Made by a program: the position numbers and the translations under genes. From Leptospira ainazelensis (GTDB taxonomy: Bacteria > Spirochaetota > Leptospiria > Leptospirales > Leptospiraceae), in contig NZ_JAFFPT010000019.1 of assembly GCF_016918785.1 (NCBI RefSeq), positions 57,639 to 121,638 on the forward strand: a stretch of DNA of 64,000 bases, read 5' to 3'. The stretch's first letter is position 1. Each line of letters starts with the position of its first letter. This document shows, one piece after another, positions 40,178 through 51,569 of this stretch. The notes under the pieces are model-generated. The model did no database searches. It was not told the origin of the DNA and saw nothing but the letters and a program-made list of their open reading frames with translations.

Positions 40178-41390
40178 GCGCCTAGGCTTACTCTGGATCG
40201 TTGTCGTATTCTTAACATACAATTGTGTACAAAAAAAGCCGAATCAAGCGGAGTATTGGAAGGAATATCTTTCCTTTCAAAATGCGCTTTCGAGAGAATA
40301 CCCTTCGGGGGGAATTCGAAACGCACTCTACGGAAATTTAACATCCGCAGACGAATCCTTTCTTCAGGAGAAAGGAGGAATTCTTTCCATCGATTTCTAT
40401 CTTCGTAAAACCGATCGCGGATTTCAGTCCGTCTTAACTACCGAAAAGGCTCCAGATCACTCGCCTTACAAGATTCATGTAGACTACGTTCCTTCTTCCT
40501 TTAAGGATCAAAAAACGTATCGAATGAGAAGAAAAACGGAATCGATTCTTCCCGCTTTTAGTTATCATGAATTTTTTTCTCATGTGGATCAGTTGCAGAA
40601 TTATTTCCGTTCTAACACGGGCCTTTCTTCAAAATTTGAAAAAATCTCAGTCGCACATCAGTATCTCTGTTCGGTTTCCAACTGCGATATAGGTCGGACC
40701 GATAATTCCTCATGGCTTATGTATGAGCTAGATGAAACTACCGGTAAAAAATTCCCCGAATTTTATAAGAGGATGAGCAAACTTTTAAATCAGGCATCGT
40801 ATCGAATTACGATTTTTAAATCCGGAGATTTTTTGAGCGGAATCGAACTGTATAACGAAAAGACAAAAACATTCTTAAAAATTCCGGATACTCCGCCAGG
40901 ATATTGGCTTAAGCCGGAGACTCTTCACATTCGTGTTTCTCTATTCATCCAAGCCTATGGTTTAAAAATTGATATTCGTAGTTTAGGATATAGACTTCGT
41001 TTTTATTCTTCTAAGAATTATGAGAAAATGACGGGAGAATTTTCGAAAATTCCCGAAAAGAAAATCAGCGGAAGATTCCTGCAAATTTTTCCGCCTGGAA
41101 TGGTGAACTGGTTTATACCTGGTAATATCGAAGAATACTTTGATAATTTTTTCACACTTCTTGTTAACGGCTCCGATGGAAACGGAGGAAATCGATTTGT
41201 CTCGGAATCGTTTCGAGTCGGTAACAAAGTGAAGGTTACTCTGAATTCCGAAGCTGAAATTTTTCGAGAACGTTTTAAACTCTTTCAATCGAACGGAGAA
41301 AAAGACGATTCACCTTCGTTTTTTGAAATTTTGGAAAAGGTTCTAATCGAAGATCTGCAAAAATTTCCGGAAACGGGCTCATCCTTTTAG
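40149..41390 (+). CDS. Large putative lipoprotein, unknown function
   Basis: A 413-residue protein with an N-terminal signal (LGLLWIVVVFLTYNC, Cys26) and no further membrane segment. The rest is rich in Lys, Phe and Ser and has several beta-like stretches. No motif or family was recognised. The start overlaps the previous gene by 29 bases, which suggests coupling. A stretch of 144 bases with small inverted repeats separates it from the PuuD-like gene. Confidence 0.55.
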   Translation: MRSFESKESKRLGLLWIVVVFLTYNCVQKKPNQAEYWKEYLSFQNALSREYPSGGIRNALYGNLTSADESFLQEKGGILSIDFYLRKTDRGFQSVLTTEKAPDHSPYKIHVDYVPSSFKDQKTYRMRRKTESILPAFSYHEFFSHVDQLQNYFRSNTGLSSKFEKISVAHQYLCSVSNCDIGRTDNSSWLMYELDETTGKKFPEFYKRMSKLLNQASYRITIFKSGDFLSGIELYNEKTKTFLKIPDTPPGYWLKPETLHIRVSLFIQAYGLKIDIRSLGYRLRFYSSKNYEKMTGEFSKIPEKKISGRFLQIFPPGMVNWFIPGNIEEYFDNFFTLLVNGSDGNGGNRFVSESFRVGNKVKVTLNSEAEIFRERFKLFQSNGEKDDSPSFFEILEKVLIEDLQKFPETGSSF

Positions 41391-41534
<144 letters not shown>

Positions 41535-42239
41535 ATGGAAGGGATTGCTCTCTTTACAAATCAAGGTCTGTATTTCATCTTCAAGTGGATACACTTCCTC
41601 GCGGGCGTTGCCTGGATCGGCCTACTTTGGTACATTAACTTCGTACAAGGATCTTTTTTTGCCGAGACCGACGCGGATACAAAGAAAAAAGCGACTCAAC
41701 AATTAGTTCCGCGCGTTCTCTGGTGGTTCCGTTGGGGTGCGATGTTTACATTTTTAAGCGGTTGGACGATGATCGGGATTTCCCTTTACAACGGGACCAC
41801 ACTTTCTTCCGGCCAATGGCTCGCTATCATTCTGGGTGGTGGACTTTTAGGTTCTCTCATGTGGTTTAACGTTTGGTTCGTAATCTGGCCCGCTCAAAAA
41901 GTTGTGATCGCAGCGGCAAAGGGTGAAACCGCAGAAAACCCGGCCCTGAGAGCTGCAAGAGGACTTCTTGCTTCTAGAACGAACACATTGTTATCCATTC
42001 CGATGTTATTCCTCATGGGCGCCGCGAGAAACTTGACCGTTTCCGTAGACGTAACCGGGTCGGAATCACATACATTTTTAGGAGTGATTCTGGTTCTTCT
42101 TGCTTTGGTCGAAACAAACGCGTTAACCGCAACACCGGAGAGCGCGACCTTTAAACCGATCAAAACCGTTAAGGGTGTGATTACTTCAGGATTTGTTCTT
42201 ACCCTGATTATTTACGTTCTTCTTGAGGTCCTTCTCTAA
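41535..42239 (+). CDS. PuuD-type membrane protein (urate hydroxylase N-terminal domain family)
   Basis: A 234-residue polytopic membrane protein. The first helix reads FKWIHFLAGVAWIGLLWYINFVQG, and further segments lie at about 70-90, 95-120, 150-165, 185-200 and 210-232. This matches the membrane domain of PuuD/urate oxidase-type proteins (PF06181-like), in which a cytochrome c domain is usually fused at the C-terminus. Here the c-type cytochrome is a separate gene that overlaps or directly follows. Histidines in helices (WIHF) are potential heme ligands. The true substrate is unknown; urate is only the best-known case. Confidence 0.75.
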   Translation: MEGIALFTNQGLYFIFKWIHFLAGVAWIGLLWYINFVQGSFFAETDADTKKKATQQLVPRVLWWFRWGAMFTFLSGWTMIGISLYNGTTLSSGQWLAIILGGGLLGSLMWFNVWFVIWPAQKVVIAAAKGETAENPALRAARGLLASRTNTLLSIPMLFLMGAARNLTVSVDVTGSESHTFLGVILVLLALVETNALTATPESATFKPIKTVKGVITSGFVLTLIIYVLLEVLL

Positions 42240-42252
42240 TTCAATGGGAAGA

Positions 42253-42600
42253 ATGAATGTTCGAGGCGGAATTTTCCGCCTCCTGTTTTTCTTCGTAACT
42301 GCGACTTTGGTCATTGCGAATTGTAAGGAAGAGAATCTGAGTCCGGAACAAAAGCTTCTTTCTCAGGGAAAAGGTCTGTATGTAGCCAATTGTTCGGCTT
42401 GCCATAACCAAAATCCCGCTATGGATGGAGCCGTCGGACCGGCGATCAAAGGTTCAAATTTTGAATTATTAAAGGCGAGAATCGTAAGCGGCTCCTATCC
42501 ACCCGGATATACCCCGAAACGTTCGAGCCAGTTGATGACTCGGCTTCCGCTCAACGACGAGCAGATTCGAAGTCTTGAAGCGTATTTAAACACTCCTTGA
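42253..42600 (+). CDS. c-type cytochrome lipoprotein
   Basis: A 115-residue protein with a signal ending in ANC (GGIFRLLFFFVTATLVIANC), predicted to be lipidated, and a single CSACH heme-attachment motif. The axial Met is likely within the later QLMTRLPL segment. Starts at 42223 and 42244 are also in frame; 42253 is preceded by GGGAAG and gives a clean signal peptide. It is tied to the PuuD-like membrane protein and probably passes its electrons to or from it, as in the fused PuuD. Confidence 0.85.
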   Translation: MNVRGGIFRLLFFFVTATLVIANCKEENLSPEQKLLSQGKGLYVANCSACHNQNPAMDGAVGPAIKGSNFELLKARIVSGSYPPGYTPKRSSQLMTRLPLNDEQIRSLEAYLNTP

Positions 42601-42609
42601 TGAAAAGTA

Positions 42610-42640
42610 TATTAGGGATATCTAAAAAGTATCCCTAATA
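42610..42640. terminator. Bidirectional stem-loop between convergent genes
   Basis: TATTAGGGATA (42610-42620) and its exact complement (42630-42640) form an 11-bp stem with a 9-nt loop, between the cytochrome stop and the IMPase stop. The T-run is weak on both sides. Confidence 0.6.
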
Positions 42641-42652
42641 CATGACTTCGTA

Positions 42653-43501
42653 TTAATTTCTCCCGATCGAATCCCTTACGTTTCTCATGATATCCACGAT
42701 CTGAGAATGAACTTTCCCGTTCGAGACGACTACTTCCGAGTTTCCGGATAAGAATCTTTTTCCGCCGAAGTCGGTCACTTTCCCGCCCGCTTCCGTAAGA
42801 ATCACCGAGCTAGCCGCCGTATCCCAGAGTTTTACACCTTTTTCCCAAATACCGTCTAACAAACCTTCGGCGACCCAACAAGAGTCGAGAACAAAGGATC
42901 CGGTTCTTCTCATGGATCGACCACAACTGATAAAAGCGGTGATGTCGGAGATGACTTCGTTTAATATTTCTTTTCTGTTTGTAGGAAAGCTTGGTACGAG
43001 CATAGCACGCGCAAGCGATTCGGTATTGGACACGTCGATTCTGAGTCCGTTTTTAAAAGCGCCTTGAGAAAGAATTGCGGAGTATTTCGTGTTTAAGCCT
43101 GGAACAAAAACTACTCCGGCGACAGGAGATTCTCTGTGTTCCAAGCCGATCGAAACACAGTACAAAGGAATTCCGCGGACGAAGTTCATGGAACCGTCGA
43201 TCGGATCCAAAACCCAACGAAAGGAATTGTTTCCTTCGTATTTATAATTGTCTTCCGAAAGAATCGAATCCGAAGGAAAGTTTTGTCTGAGATATTCTAC
43301 GATGAATTTTCCCATCATTTCGTCGGCCTTGTGAATTTGATCCTTCTCTTCGGCTTCCGTGGAAAAAGCAAAGGCCTTTAAATCCTTCTGAAGTTTTAAC
43401 GCGGACTCTATAAAAATTCCGGAGACAGATTGAACGGATTTGATCCTGCGTTTGACTTCCTCTAAAGGAAAGTCAATGGGAGGGGCAAGTGGTTGGTCCA
43501 T
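42653..43501 (-). CDS. suhB: Inositol monophosphatase family protein
   Basis: A 282-residue Mg-dependent phosphatase. WVLDPIDGSMNFVRG, the later LWDTAASSVIL and GGKVTDFGG are the IMPase metal and substrate motifs. The usual GEE motif is SEDN here (ILSEDNYKY), a partial change of the second metal-site pair. Substrates may be inositol phosphates, sugar phosphates or phosphoadenosine phosphates. It is the 3' gene of a leftward pair with the gene at 43522-44436. Confidence 0.85.
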   Translation of the reverse strand: MDQPLAPPIDFPLEEVKRRIKSVQSVSGIFIESALKLQKDLKAFAFSTEAEEKDQIHKADEMMGKFIVEYLRQNFPSDSILSEDNYKYEGNNSFRWVLDPIDGSMNFVRGIPLYCVSIGLEHRESPVAGVVFVPGLNTKYSAILSQGAFKNGLRIDVSNTESLARAMLVPSFPTNRKEILNEVISDITAFISCGRSMRRTGSFVLDSCWVAEGLLDGIWEKGVKLWDTAASSVILTEAGGKVTDFGGKRFLSGNSEVVVSNGKVHSQIVDIMRNVRDSIGRN

Positions 43502-43521
43502 GGGTTTCTCTTCAAAAAAGA

Positions 43522-44436
43522 TTACTTTCGTTTTAGGATTTTCCAGAGCATATTACCCGAGGGAGTTACGTCCCTTTCCGTTCCGAATGAACGAAGCCAG
43601 TTATGCAACGGTTCCTGTAATACTGAATCTATAGTCATGCTTTCCGGCGACAATAAAAGATCAATCAAATGCCGTATGTCCGAAAATTGACTAAAAATTC
43701 TTTCTTGAGATCCGTCCAAAAATCGAGAGCTGATCGAGTGAAATTCAACGTCTATCGGTTCGAAAACTTTACCAGGTTGCCAGACGTCTTTTGTTATGTT
43801 TAGAATCGAATGAATCAGAGAGATTTGTTTTGAATAGTCGACATCGTCAAAGAGTTCGGAATAGGTGTGTTGGATCTTATTAAAGGCGGGAACGGTATCC
43901 ACATCCACCATGAATTCTGTCTCTTTGTATTGGCGGGAGACAAAATCGACAATCTGTCCGTTTTTGATTTCTAAACTATCTAAGGGAAGAATTCGCGCTA
44001 GGAAATAAATTTTCTGCGTGCGTACGGACGCGGTTTTTCCTTGAGCCGGTTGTTTTACAAACATCGAGGCGGGCGCTCCTCCGAGATAAGAAAGAAAAAA
44101 GCTCACGACGAAGATAAACTTCTTACCGTTTTCTCCCTCGTTCGAAGGAAGCGGTTTTACCAGGAACAATTGATTCGAATTCTTCTTAGGTTTCGCTTCG
44201 GGAAGCACCTGACAACCGGCGATCAATTCAGGAATGAGTTGTTCCGCTTGCAGAAGAAATTCTTTCGCCGCTGAAAATTCAATCCCATAAACTGAAGTGG
44301 AAGGAAGAATATAACTTTCTTCGAACTTCAGGAAAGGCGTGTGTAAATTATCTACGAAGATTTCGTAAGGACGATTTTGACCGGAAGCGGACGTAAGAAT
44401 CCGGTTCAGCTCTTCGACTTGATTCAACTCCAACAA
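43522..44436 (-). CDS. Unrecognised cytoplasmic protein of 304 residues
   Basis: No signal peptide or membrane segment is present. Features seen: an N-terminal NRILTSASGQNRPYEIFVDNLHTPFL, a hydrophobic strand FIFVVSFFLSYLGG, and a C-terminal SPESMTIDSVLQEPLHNWL. The pattern looks alpha/beta, but no family motif was recognised. It lies 20 bases upstream of the IMPase gene on the same strand and 39 bases downstream of the GH42 gene, so all three could be one operon. Confidence 0.6.
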   Translation of the reverse strand: MLELNQVEELNRILTSASGQNRPYEIFVDNLHTPFLKFEESYILPSTSVYGIEFSAAKEFLLQAEQLIPELIAGCQVLPEAKPKKNSNQLFLVKPLPSNEGENGKKFIFVVSFFLSYLGGAPASMFVKQPAQGKTASVRTQKIYFLARILPLDSLEIKNGQIVDFVSRQYKETEFMVDVDTVPAFNKIQHTYSELFDDVDYSKQISLIHSILNITKDVWQPGKVFEPIDVEFHSISSRFLDGSQERIFSQFSDIRHLIDLLLSPESMTIDSVLQEPLHNWLRSFGTERDVTPSGNMLWKILKRK

Positions 44437-44475
44437 TTTTTTTCCTTTTTACTTCTATTCAACAACAGTTCGATC

Positions 44476-46452
44476 TCACTTCTTTTTAGCAATAATCCTA
44501 ACTTCATAGGGATTGAGAATTTTAAAACCGGCTAAACTCTTTTTGCCGGAATGATTGATAAAAATTTCGTAATTCCGTGTTCTTCCAGTTCGGTTTAATT
44601 TTTCTACCGTCGATCCGTAAAACGTAAACGGAATCTTCGTTTCTCTTAAAATACGACGATAGAGAAGCATAAAACTCAATGGCTCCAGTGATGCGCCGAT
44701 ATAAATTACTCTTCCTTTATGATAAGAATTTGCAGTAATTATAGGTTCTCCTTTATAGAACTTCCTATTGTCCGTATAACGAGCCCAAACCTCCGCAGTA
44801 GTAGGTTCTAAGATTTCGCAGATCTTAGAACACGTTCCGGGTAGAAACCGAAATTTGAATTTAACTTTTTGATTTCCTACGGCTTCGAATTTCCTAACTT
44901 TTACACCGGCCATTTCCGTAAACGGTCCCGGAATCTGCGACTCATACATCCAGCCGTTTAAATCTTTGGCGCCCGTTCTATATCCTAAAACGAGAGTTCC
45001 CCCCTCCCTTACAAACTTCTCAAGTTTTTGAAAGATAGAATCGGTTACCATCGTGTACATCGGCAGTATGATTATCTTATAATCCTCGAAGTCGATTTTG
45101 GACGCTGGGCGAAAGTGAGTGTTGACGTTGAGAACATTCATTCCCGAAAACCAAGTCGCCATTTCAACGTCATATCCGAGTTGAGCCCAAGGAACCGGAG
45201 AATACTTGAGTCCCGTGGAAATCGGTTGATGTTTCCAGTTTCTCGCATTCTCGATATCGTGGACCACAGCTACCTGCGCCGGAAATAACTCCTCAACAAA
45301 GTCATCCGCGTGTTCGCTCATTTCTTCGATTCCTTTCTGAAGTTCGAAATAACGTTCAGTTTTTCCCTTATCGTGATCTAAAATTCCGTAACAAAGTTGT
45401 TCCTGACCGAAACGAGCGGTTCGGTAGCGAAAAAAATAAATCGCGTTGGAACCGTGAACGATCGAATGTTTCATCCAAAGTTTTGTTTGTCCCGGCGCAG
45501 GAAGATAACCCAAAAGATCGTGTCCTTGGAATCCTGAAATTTGTTCCATCACTGTGAATGGAAGATTTTTCAAACCTCGATTGTATTGTTGCATAGCCGC
45601 GATAAAAGGATGTGGAAACGGTTCTTCTTGTTCTCCCCAAGTAGGATAGTTATCCCAGGAGATATAATCCAAGTATGTCGCAAGTTCGGCCATATCGATG
45701 ATCGGAAGAAAAGGAGACGGATAAAGATTCGTTGTAAGCGGTCGTCCTACTGAGAATTTTCTTAAGATCTGAGCCTGAAGTTTCACAAAATCAATGATCG
45801 TATCGGAATGAAATCGATAGAAGTCTTGGATCATGGAAGGATGAAAATTGCTGGAAACGTGAGCGCCTGGAATCGGAATTTCATCAAAAGAATCATAAAG
45901 AACTCCCCAGAAGACGTTGCCCCAGGTTTTGTTCAGATTTTGAATCGTATTGTATTTATTTTTTAACCAAACGCGAAATGCTTTTAGGGATGTGATCGAA
46001 TGATCGATATCGGAACCCTCGTGACCGATTTCATTGTCGATCTGCCAACCGATGACTGCGGGGTGATTCCCGAAGTGTTTTGCCATCGCGGTCACGATCT
46101 TCACCGCGGATTTTCTGTAATTCGGAGATGAAAAACAAGCCTGTCTTCTAGTTCCTATCGTTCTTTTGATTCCATCTCGTTCTTGTATTATGTCCGGAAA
46201 TTTTTTTACTAACCAAGGTGGAAACGTGGCGGTCGGAGTTCCGAGGATTGCGGTCATTCCGTTTTTTTGAATGAGGTTTAAGATATTGTCAAAAAAGGAA
46301 AAGTCGTATTTCCCTTCCTTAGGTTCCATAAGCGCCCAACCGAATTCGGCGAGTCGGACAGAGGAAAGACCCATCTCTTTCATGATTCGAATGTCTTCTT
46401 CCCAATCTTTTTGTGTCCATTGTTCAGGATAGTAATCTGCGCCGAATATCAT
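44476..46452 (-). CDS. GH42-like beta-galactosidase
   Basis: A 658-residue glycoside hydrolase starting at ATG 46452 (MIFGADYYPEQW), preceded by a good GGAG. The frame continues 69 codons upstream, but that part has no homology and the start at 46452 is a standard GH42 start. The acid/base is probably Glu141 in WQIDNEIG and the nucleophile Glu303 in FTVMEQISG; both motifs are intact. A trimerisation/Rossmann-like domain follows. It probably cleaves beta-galactosides; no transporter is adjacent and no signal peptide is visible, so it acts in the cytoplasm on imported sugars. Confidence 0.88.
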   Translation of the reverse strand: MIFGADYYPEQWTQKDWEEDIRIMKEMGLSSVRLAEFGWALMEPKEGKYDFSFFDNILNLIQKNGMTAILGTPTATFPPWLVKKFPDIIQERDGIKRTIGTRRQACFSSPNYRKSAVKIVTAMAKHFGNHPAVIGWQIDNEIGHEGSDIDHSITSLKAFRVWLKNKYNTIQNLNKTWGNVFWGVLYDSFDEIPIPGAHVSSNFHPSMIQDFYRFHSDTIIDFVKLQAQILRKFSVGRPLTTNLYPSPFLPIIDMAELATYLDYISWDNYPTWGEQEEPFPHPFIAAMQQYNRGLKNLPFTVMEQISGFQGHDLLGYLPAPGQTKLWMKHSIVHGSNAIYFFRYRTARFGQEQLCYGILDHDKGKTERYFELQKGIEEMSEHADDFVEELFPAQVAVVHDIENARNWKHQPISTGLKYSPVPWAQLGYDVEMATWFSGMNVLNVNTHFRPASKIDFEDYKIIILPMYTMVTDSIFQKLEKFVREGGTLVLGYRTGAKDLNGWMYESQIPGPFTEMAGVKVRKFEAVGNQKVKFKFRFLPGTCSKICEILEPTTAEVWARYTDNRKFYKGEPIITANSYHKGRVIYIGASLEPLSFMLLYRRILRETKIPFTFYGSTVEKLNRTGRTRNYEIFINHSGKKSLAGFKILNPYEVRIIAKKK

Positions 46453-46651
46453 TCCGATCTCCTTTTCGCTCCGGAAAGAGATTTCAATGGATGGGTTCAA
46501 TCTGAAAAGAAAGAAAACCGTAATTCTCGGAAGTCTAAAAGAAAAAATACTGTCTTTTCCCGGGAAAGTCTGAGAGGATACAAATGACGTAAAGATTATT
46601 TTACTTCTGCGCGTAACCGAATTCTCAGTTACTCCACCACAGAAGGATTCC

Positions 46652-47509
46652 ATGCACAACCAGGACTCACTGATATACGGAATTTTACCGGATGTTCACT
46701 TCCGATATTCCGCGACCGAAATTTCATATTCCGTCACCGCGGCTTCCAATTTACACAATTTAGACGATGCAAACACCGAACTTTTAGCGAGAGCGATGAT
46801 CGGAGCTTTTTTTCTAGCAGATCAAGTTAAGGAAGATACAAAGGTAAGTTTACAAATACAGTTCAACGAAGATTCTCCCATTCATTCAGTTCTTGCTTAC
46901 AGCGATCGTAAGGGAAGAATGAAGGCGGTCTTGAGAGCGCGACCGGAAGAAGACGTGGAACCTGGACAGGTTATGGAAGACTATTCGGGAATTTTGAAAG
47001 TCTTTCGTTGGAAGGATGGAGCTTGTATCTATCAGTCGGTGGTCCCTTATCAGAACAACGGTTTTGAGGAGAATTTTCAAAATTATCTGAACAGTTCGGA
47101 GCAGATCACTTGTTTTGTTACGATCTTTATTCAAAAAAACGGATTTCACTGGGACGTAAGAGGAATTTTGCTTCAATCCCTTCCCGAAGCAAAGGAAGAA
47201 CACATTCAAAAAATGGAAAGTCTTTCCACCGAGATTAACGAGAATACAACAGAGTTTTTAGGAAAGGATATTTATAACTGTTTGAACAAAATCGGAGAAG
47301 TGACACGTTCCGCAGTTCAAATTTTAGAGGAAGGTCAGCCCGAGTTTCGTTGCGATTGCTCCGAAGATAAGATTCGAGAATTGATTCAAACCCTTGGAAA
47401 AGAAGAAGCAATGAATATCTTAGAGGAAGTCGGTATGATCGAAGTCACCTGCGAATTTTGCACTTCCGTCTACCGTTTCGAAAAAGAAAGGGTAAACGAA
47501 TTATTTTGA
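46652..47509 (+). CDS. hslO: Redox-activated chaperone Hsp33
   Basis: A 285-residue protein that is switched on by oxidative and heat stress. The C-terminal zinc centre has CDCSEDK (about residues 232-238) and CEFC (about 267-270), the CxC-x(n)-CxxC pattern. The N-terminal substrate-binding fold begins YGILPDVHFRYSATEISYS, a family start. AAGGA lies before the ATG at 46652. It starts 200 bases from the divergent GH42 gene and is 7 bases upstream of tsaE, so it may head the tsaE-tsaB-rnr operon. Confidence 0.93.
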   Translation: MHNQDSLIYGILPDVHFRYSATEISYSVTAASNLHNLDDANTELLARAMIGAFFLADQVKEDTKVSLQIQFNEDSPIHSVLAYSDRKGRMKAVLRARPEEDVEPGQVMEDYSGILKVFRWKDGACIYQSVVPYQNNGFEENFQNYLNSSEQITCFVTIFIQKNGFHWDVRGILLQSLPEAKEEHIQKMESLSTEINENTTEFLGKDIYNCLNKIGEVTRSAVQILEEGQPEFRCDCSEDKIRELIQTLGKEEAMNILEEVGMIEVTCEFCTSVYRFEKERVNELF

Positions 47510-47516
47510 GGAAGAA

Positions 47517-48029
47517 TTGGAACTCGAATTTCAGAATCTAAAACTGGAACAATTAGACAAGCCGGCCCATTTCCTTGCCACCCTGATCGAAACATCTTTG
47601 GAACAAAGTTTATTTCCGGTTCTTTTATTTACAGGCACGATGGGCGCCGGAAAAACCACATTTACTTCCAAATTGGTGAAAAAAATATCTCCGTCTGCTA
47701 ACGTAAATTCTCCCACTTATACTTTGATCAATCAATATCCGATTTCCGGTCGCGAAGATTTCTTTTATCATTTTGATCTTCATCGATTGAAAAGTTCGCA
47801 AGATTTGGAAGACCTTGGCTTTGAAGAAATCTGGGGAAAAACCGGCGTATCCATCATAGAATGGTGGCAAATCGCGAAGGAAGATATCCGAAATTTACAT
47901 CTTAAGATCGAAGTGGATTTTCAGATCGTTTCCGAAGACGAAAGAAAAATCACATTCAAAAGTGATGATGTAGATTCTTATCCGATTCTAAAGGATCTTT
48001 GGATAAAAATGGAAGGACATCCTGCATGA
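47517..48029 (+). CDS. tsaE: tRNA t6A biosynthesis ATPase TsaE
   Basis: A 170-residue P-loop protein; Walker A is GTMGAGKTT (about residues 40-48), with VNSPTYTLINQY and HFDLHRL following. It starts at TTG 47517. With TsaB, TsaC and TsaD it makes the t6A37 modification of ANN-reading tRNAs. The C-terminal 30 residues extend past the usual TsaE end. Its ATGA overlap with tsaB indicates tight coupling. Confidence 0.93.
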   Translation: MELEFQNLKLEQLDKPAHFLATLIETSLEQSLFPVLLFTGTMGAGKTTFTSKLVKKISPSANVNSPTYTLINQYPISGREDFFYHFDLHRLKSSQDLEDLGFEEIWGKTGVSIIEWWQIAKEDIRNLHLKIEVDFQIVSEDERKITFKSDDVDSYPILKDLWIKMEGHPA

Positions 48030-48706
48030 AGAAAATTCTATTCTTTGATGCTACAAACCAGTGGGTTTTGGCGGAATCTTTTCATCTGACCGACGAAGGC
48101 GACTTGGAAAACGTCGCTTCGTATTCCGGAATTCATCCCAGAGAATCTTCAAAAGTTCTGATCCAAGAACTTCAAAATGTTCTCAAACGATCTAACTGGA
48201 AATCTCCCGATTTGATCGTTTGCGCCCTTGGTCCGGGTTCTTTTACCGGTCTTAGAATCGCGGTGGCCACAGCTAGAAATTTGGCGCAACTTTGGAAAAT
48301 TCCCGCGATCGGGATCGATAGCCTGCACGTTTATACTTCTTTCTATTTTCAAGAAGCGGGAGATCCCGTATTTGTCGCGATTGAAGCAAAGCAAAAAAAA
48401 ATTTATTTCGGGATGGAGGATCGAAGAGGTTTTTTCGGTTCCATCGACGTAAAACCCGATGATATAATGGAAAGAATTCCCGAAGATCGTTTGCAAGCGT
48501 ATTTGACTTCCCAAAAATATTCGGACAACCCAGAATTCTTTGAAGGAAATTCGATTTTAGAAAATTTGCCTTCGGGCTCCGCCTTGATCCGTCAAATCAG
48601 AGATCGAATCGATGAAGCTCTGAGATTTCCGGATCGTTATCCTTATTGGAAATTGGTTCCAAACTATGTACGTGGAACCTATGTCGACGAGAAGTCGACG
48701 GTTTAG
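48026..48706 (+). CDS. tsaB: tRNA t6A biosynthesis protein TsaB
   Basis: A 226-residue ASKHA-fold protein starting at ATG 48026, within the tsaE stop (ATGA). The LGPGSFTGLRI segment and GIDSLHV are the TsaB signature; the C-terminal part is divergent as usual. TsaB serves as a scaffold for TsaD and TsaE. A longer frame starts at 47999 but only reads into tsaE. It is followed 5 bases later by rnr. Confidence 0.9.
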   Translation: MKKILFFDATNQWVLAESFHLTDEGDLENVASYSGIHPRESSKVLIQELQNVLKRSNWKSPDLIVCALGPGSFTGLRIAVATARNLAQLWKIPAIGIDSLHVYTSFYFQEAGDPVFVAIEAKQKKIYFGMEDRRGFFGSIDVKPDDIMERIPEDRLQAYLTSQKYSDNPEFFEGNSILENLPSGSALIRQIRDRIDEALRFPDRYPYWKLVPNYVRGTYVDEKSTV

Positions 48707-48711
48707 TTATT

Positions 48712-50976
<2,265 letters not shown>

Positions 50977-51060
50977 ACAAAGAGATTCGCCTCGTGTACA
51001 ACTGTTGGACAGTTGTTATATATAAAACCGTGGCCGCTGTTCGGCATACGGGAGGTGAAC

Positions 51061-51567
51061 TTGGAGAATTTTTTACAAGAACCGATTCCACGGAGTCGTT
51101 TTCTAAAACTGAGTCTAAAATTTATGGCGATCACGGCCTTTGTTCTTCCGGGATTGAGCGCGTGTTCAACGGGATCGATTCCTCGTCTTCGCGGTTTGAA
51201 AGAAGATCACTATCTCTCCTTCAAATCGATCGGCGAGGTTTTTTTAAGAGGAAATCCGATCTCTGATTTCGACTTGGGAATAGCCGTGGATGATTATATC
51301 TATGGTCATCCGACTCCGATCGATACGGAAGACGTACTTCTTTTATTAGGTATGATTCCGTCTTCGAGACTTGCCGCATTGGCCCTCGATTTTTCCTTTA
51401 CCCCAATGATTTCTTTGAACGTGGAAGAAAGAGAGAAACGTCTTTTGTCTTGGAAGAATTCTTCTCTCAATTTGAAACGCGGCGCGTATTCTATCATGAG
51501 ACAGATTTCATTCTTCCTTGTTTCAAAAGACAAACGAATCCAAAAATTAGCGGGATATGAGGCGTAA
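51061..51567 (+). CDS. Small-subunit lipoprotein of a GMC dehydrogenase (subunit-3-like)
   Basis: A 168-residue protein starting at TTG 51061, with GGGAGGT about 5 bases before it; an earlier start at 51013 would hide this site. The N-terminus RSRFLKLSLKFMAITAFVLPGLSAC contains a lipobox (LSAC) and a motif resembling, but not matching, a twin-arginine signal (RSRFLK). The body resembles gluconate 2-dehydrogenase subunit 3 in length and in its position directly before a GMC oxidoreductase. It may anchor and export the larger subunit, which has no signal of its own. Inference from context. Confidence 0.6.
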   Translation: MENFLQEPIPRSRFLKLSLKFMAITAFVLPGLSACSTGSIPRLRGLKEDHYLSFKSIGEVFLRGNPISDFDLGIAVDDYIYGHPTPIDTEDVLLLLGMIPSSRLAALALDFSFTPMISLNVEEREKRLLSWKNSSLNLKRGAYSIMRQISFFLVSKDKRIQKLAGYEA

Positions 51568-51569
51568 AG

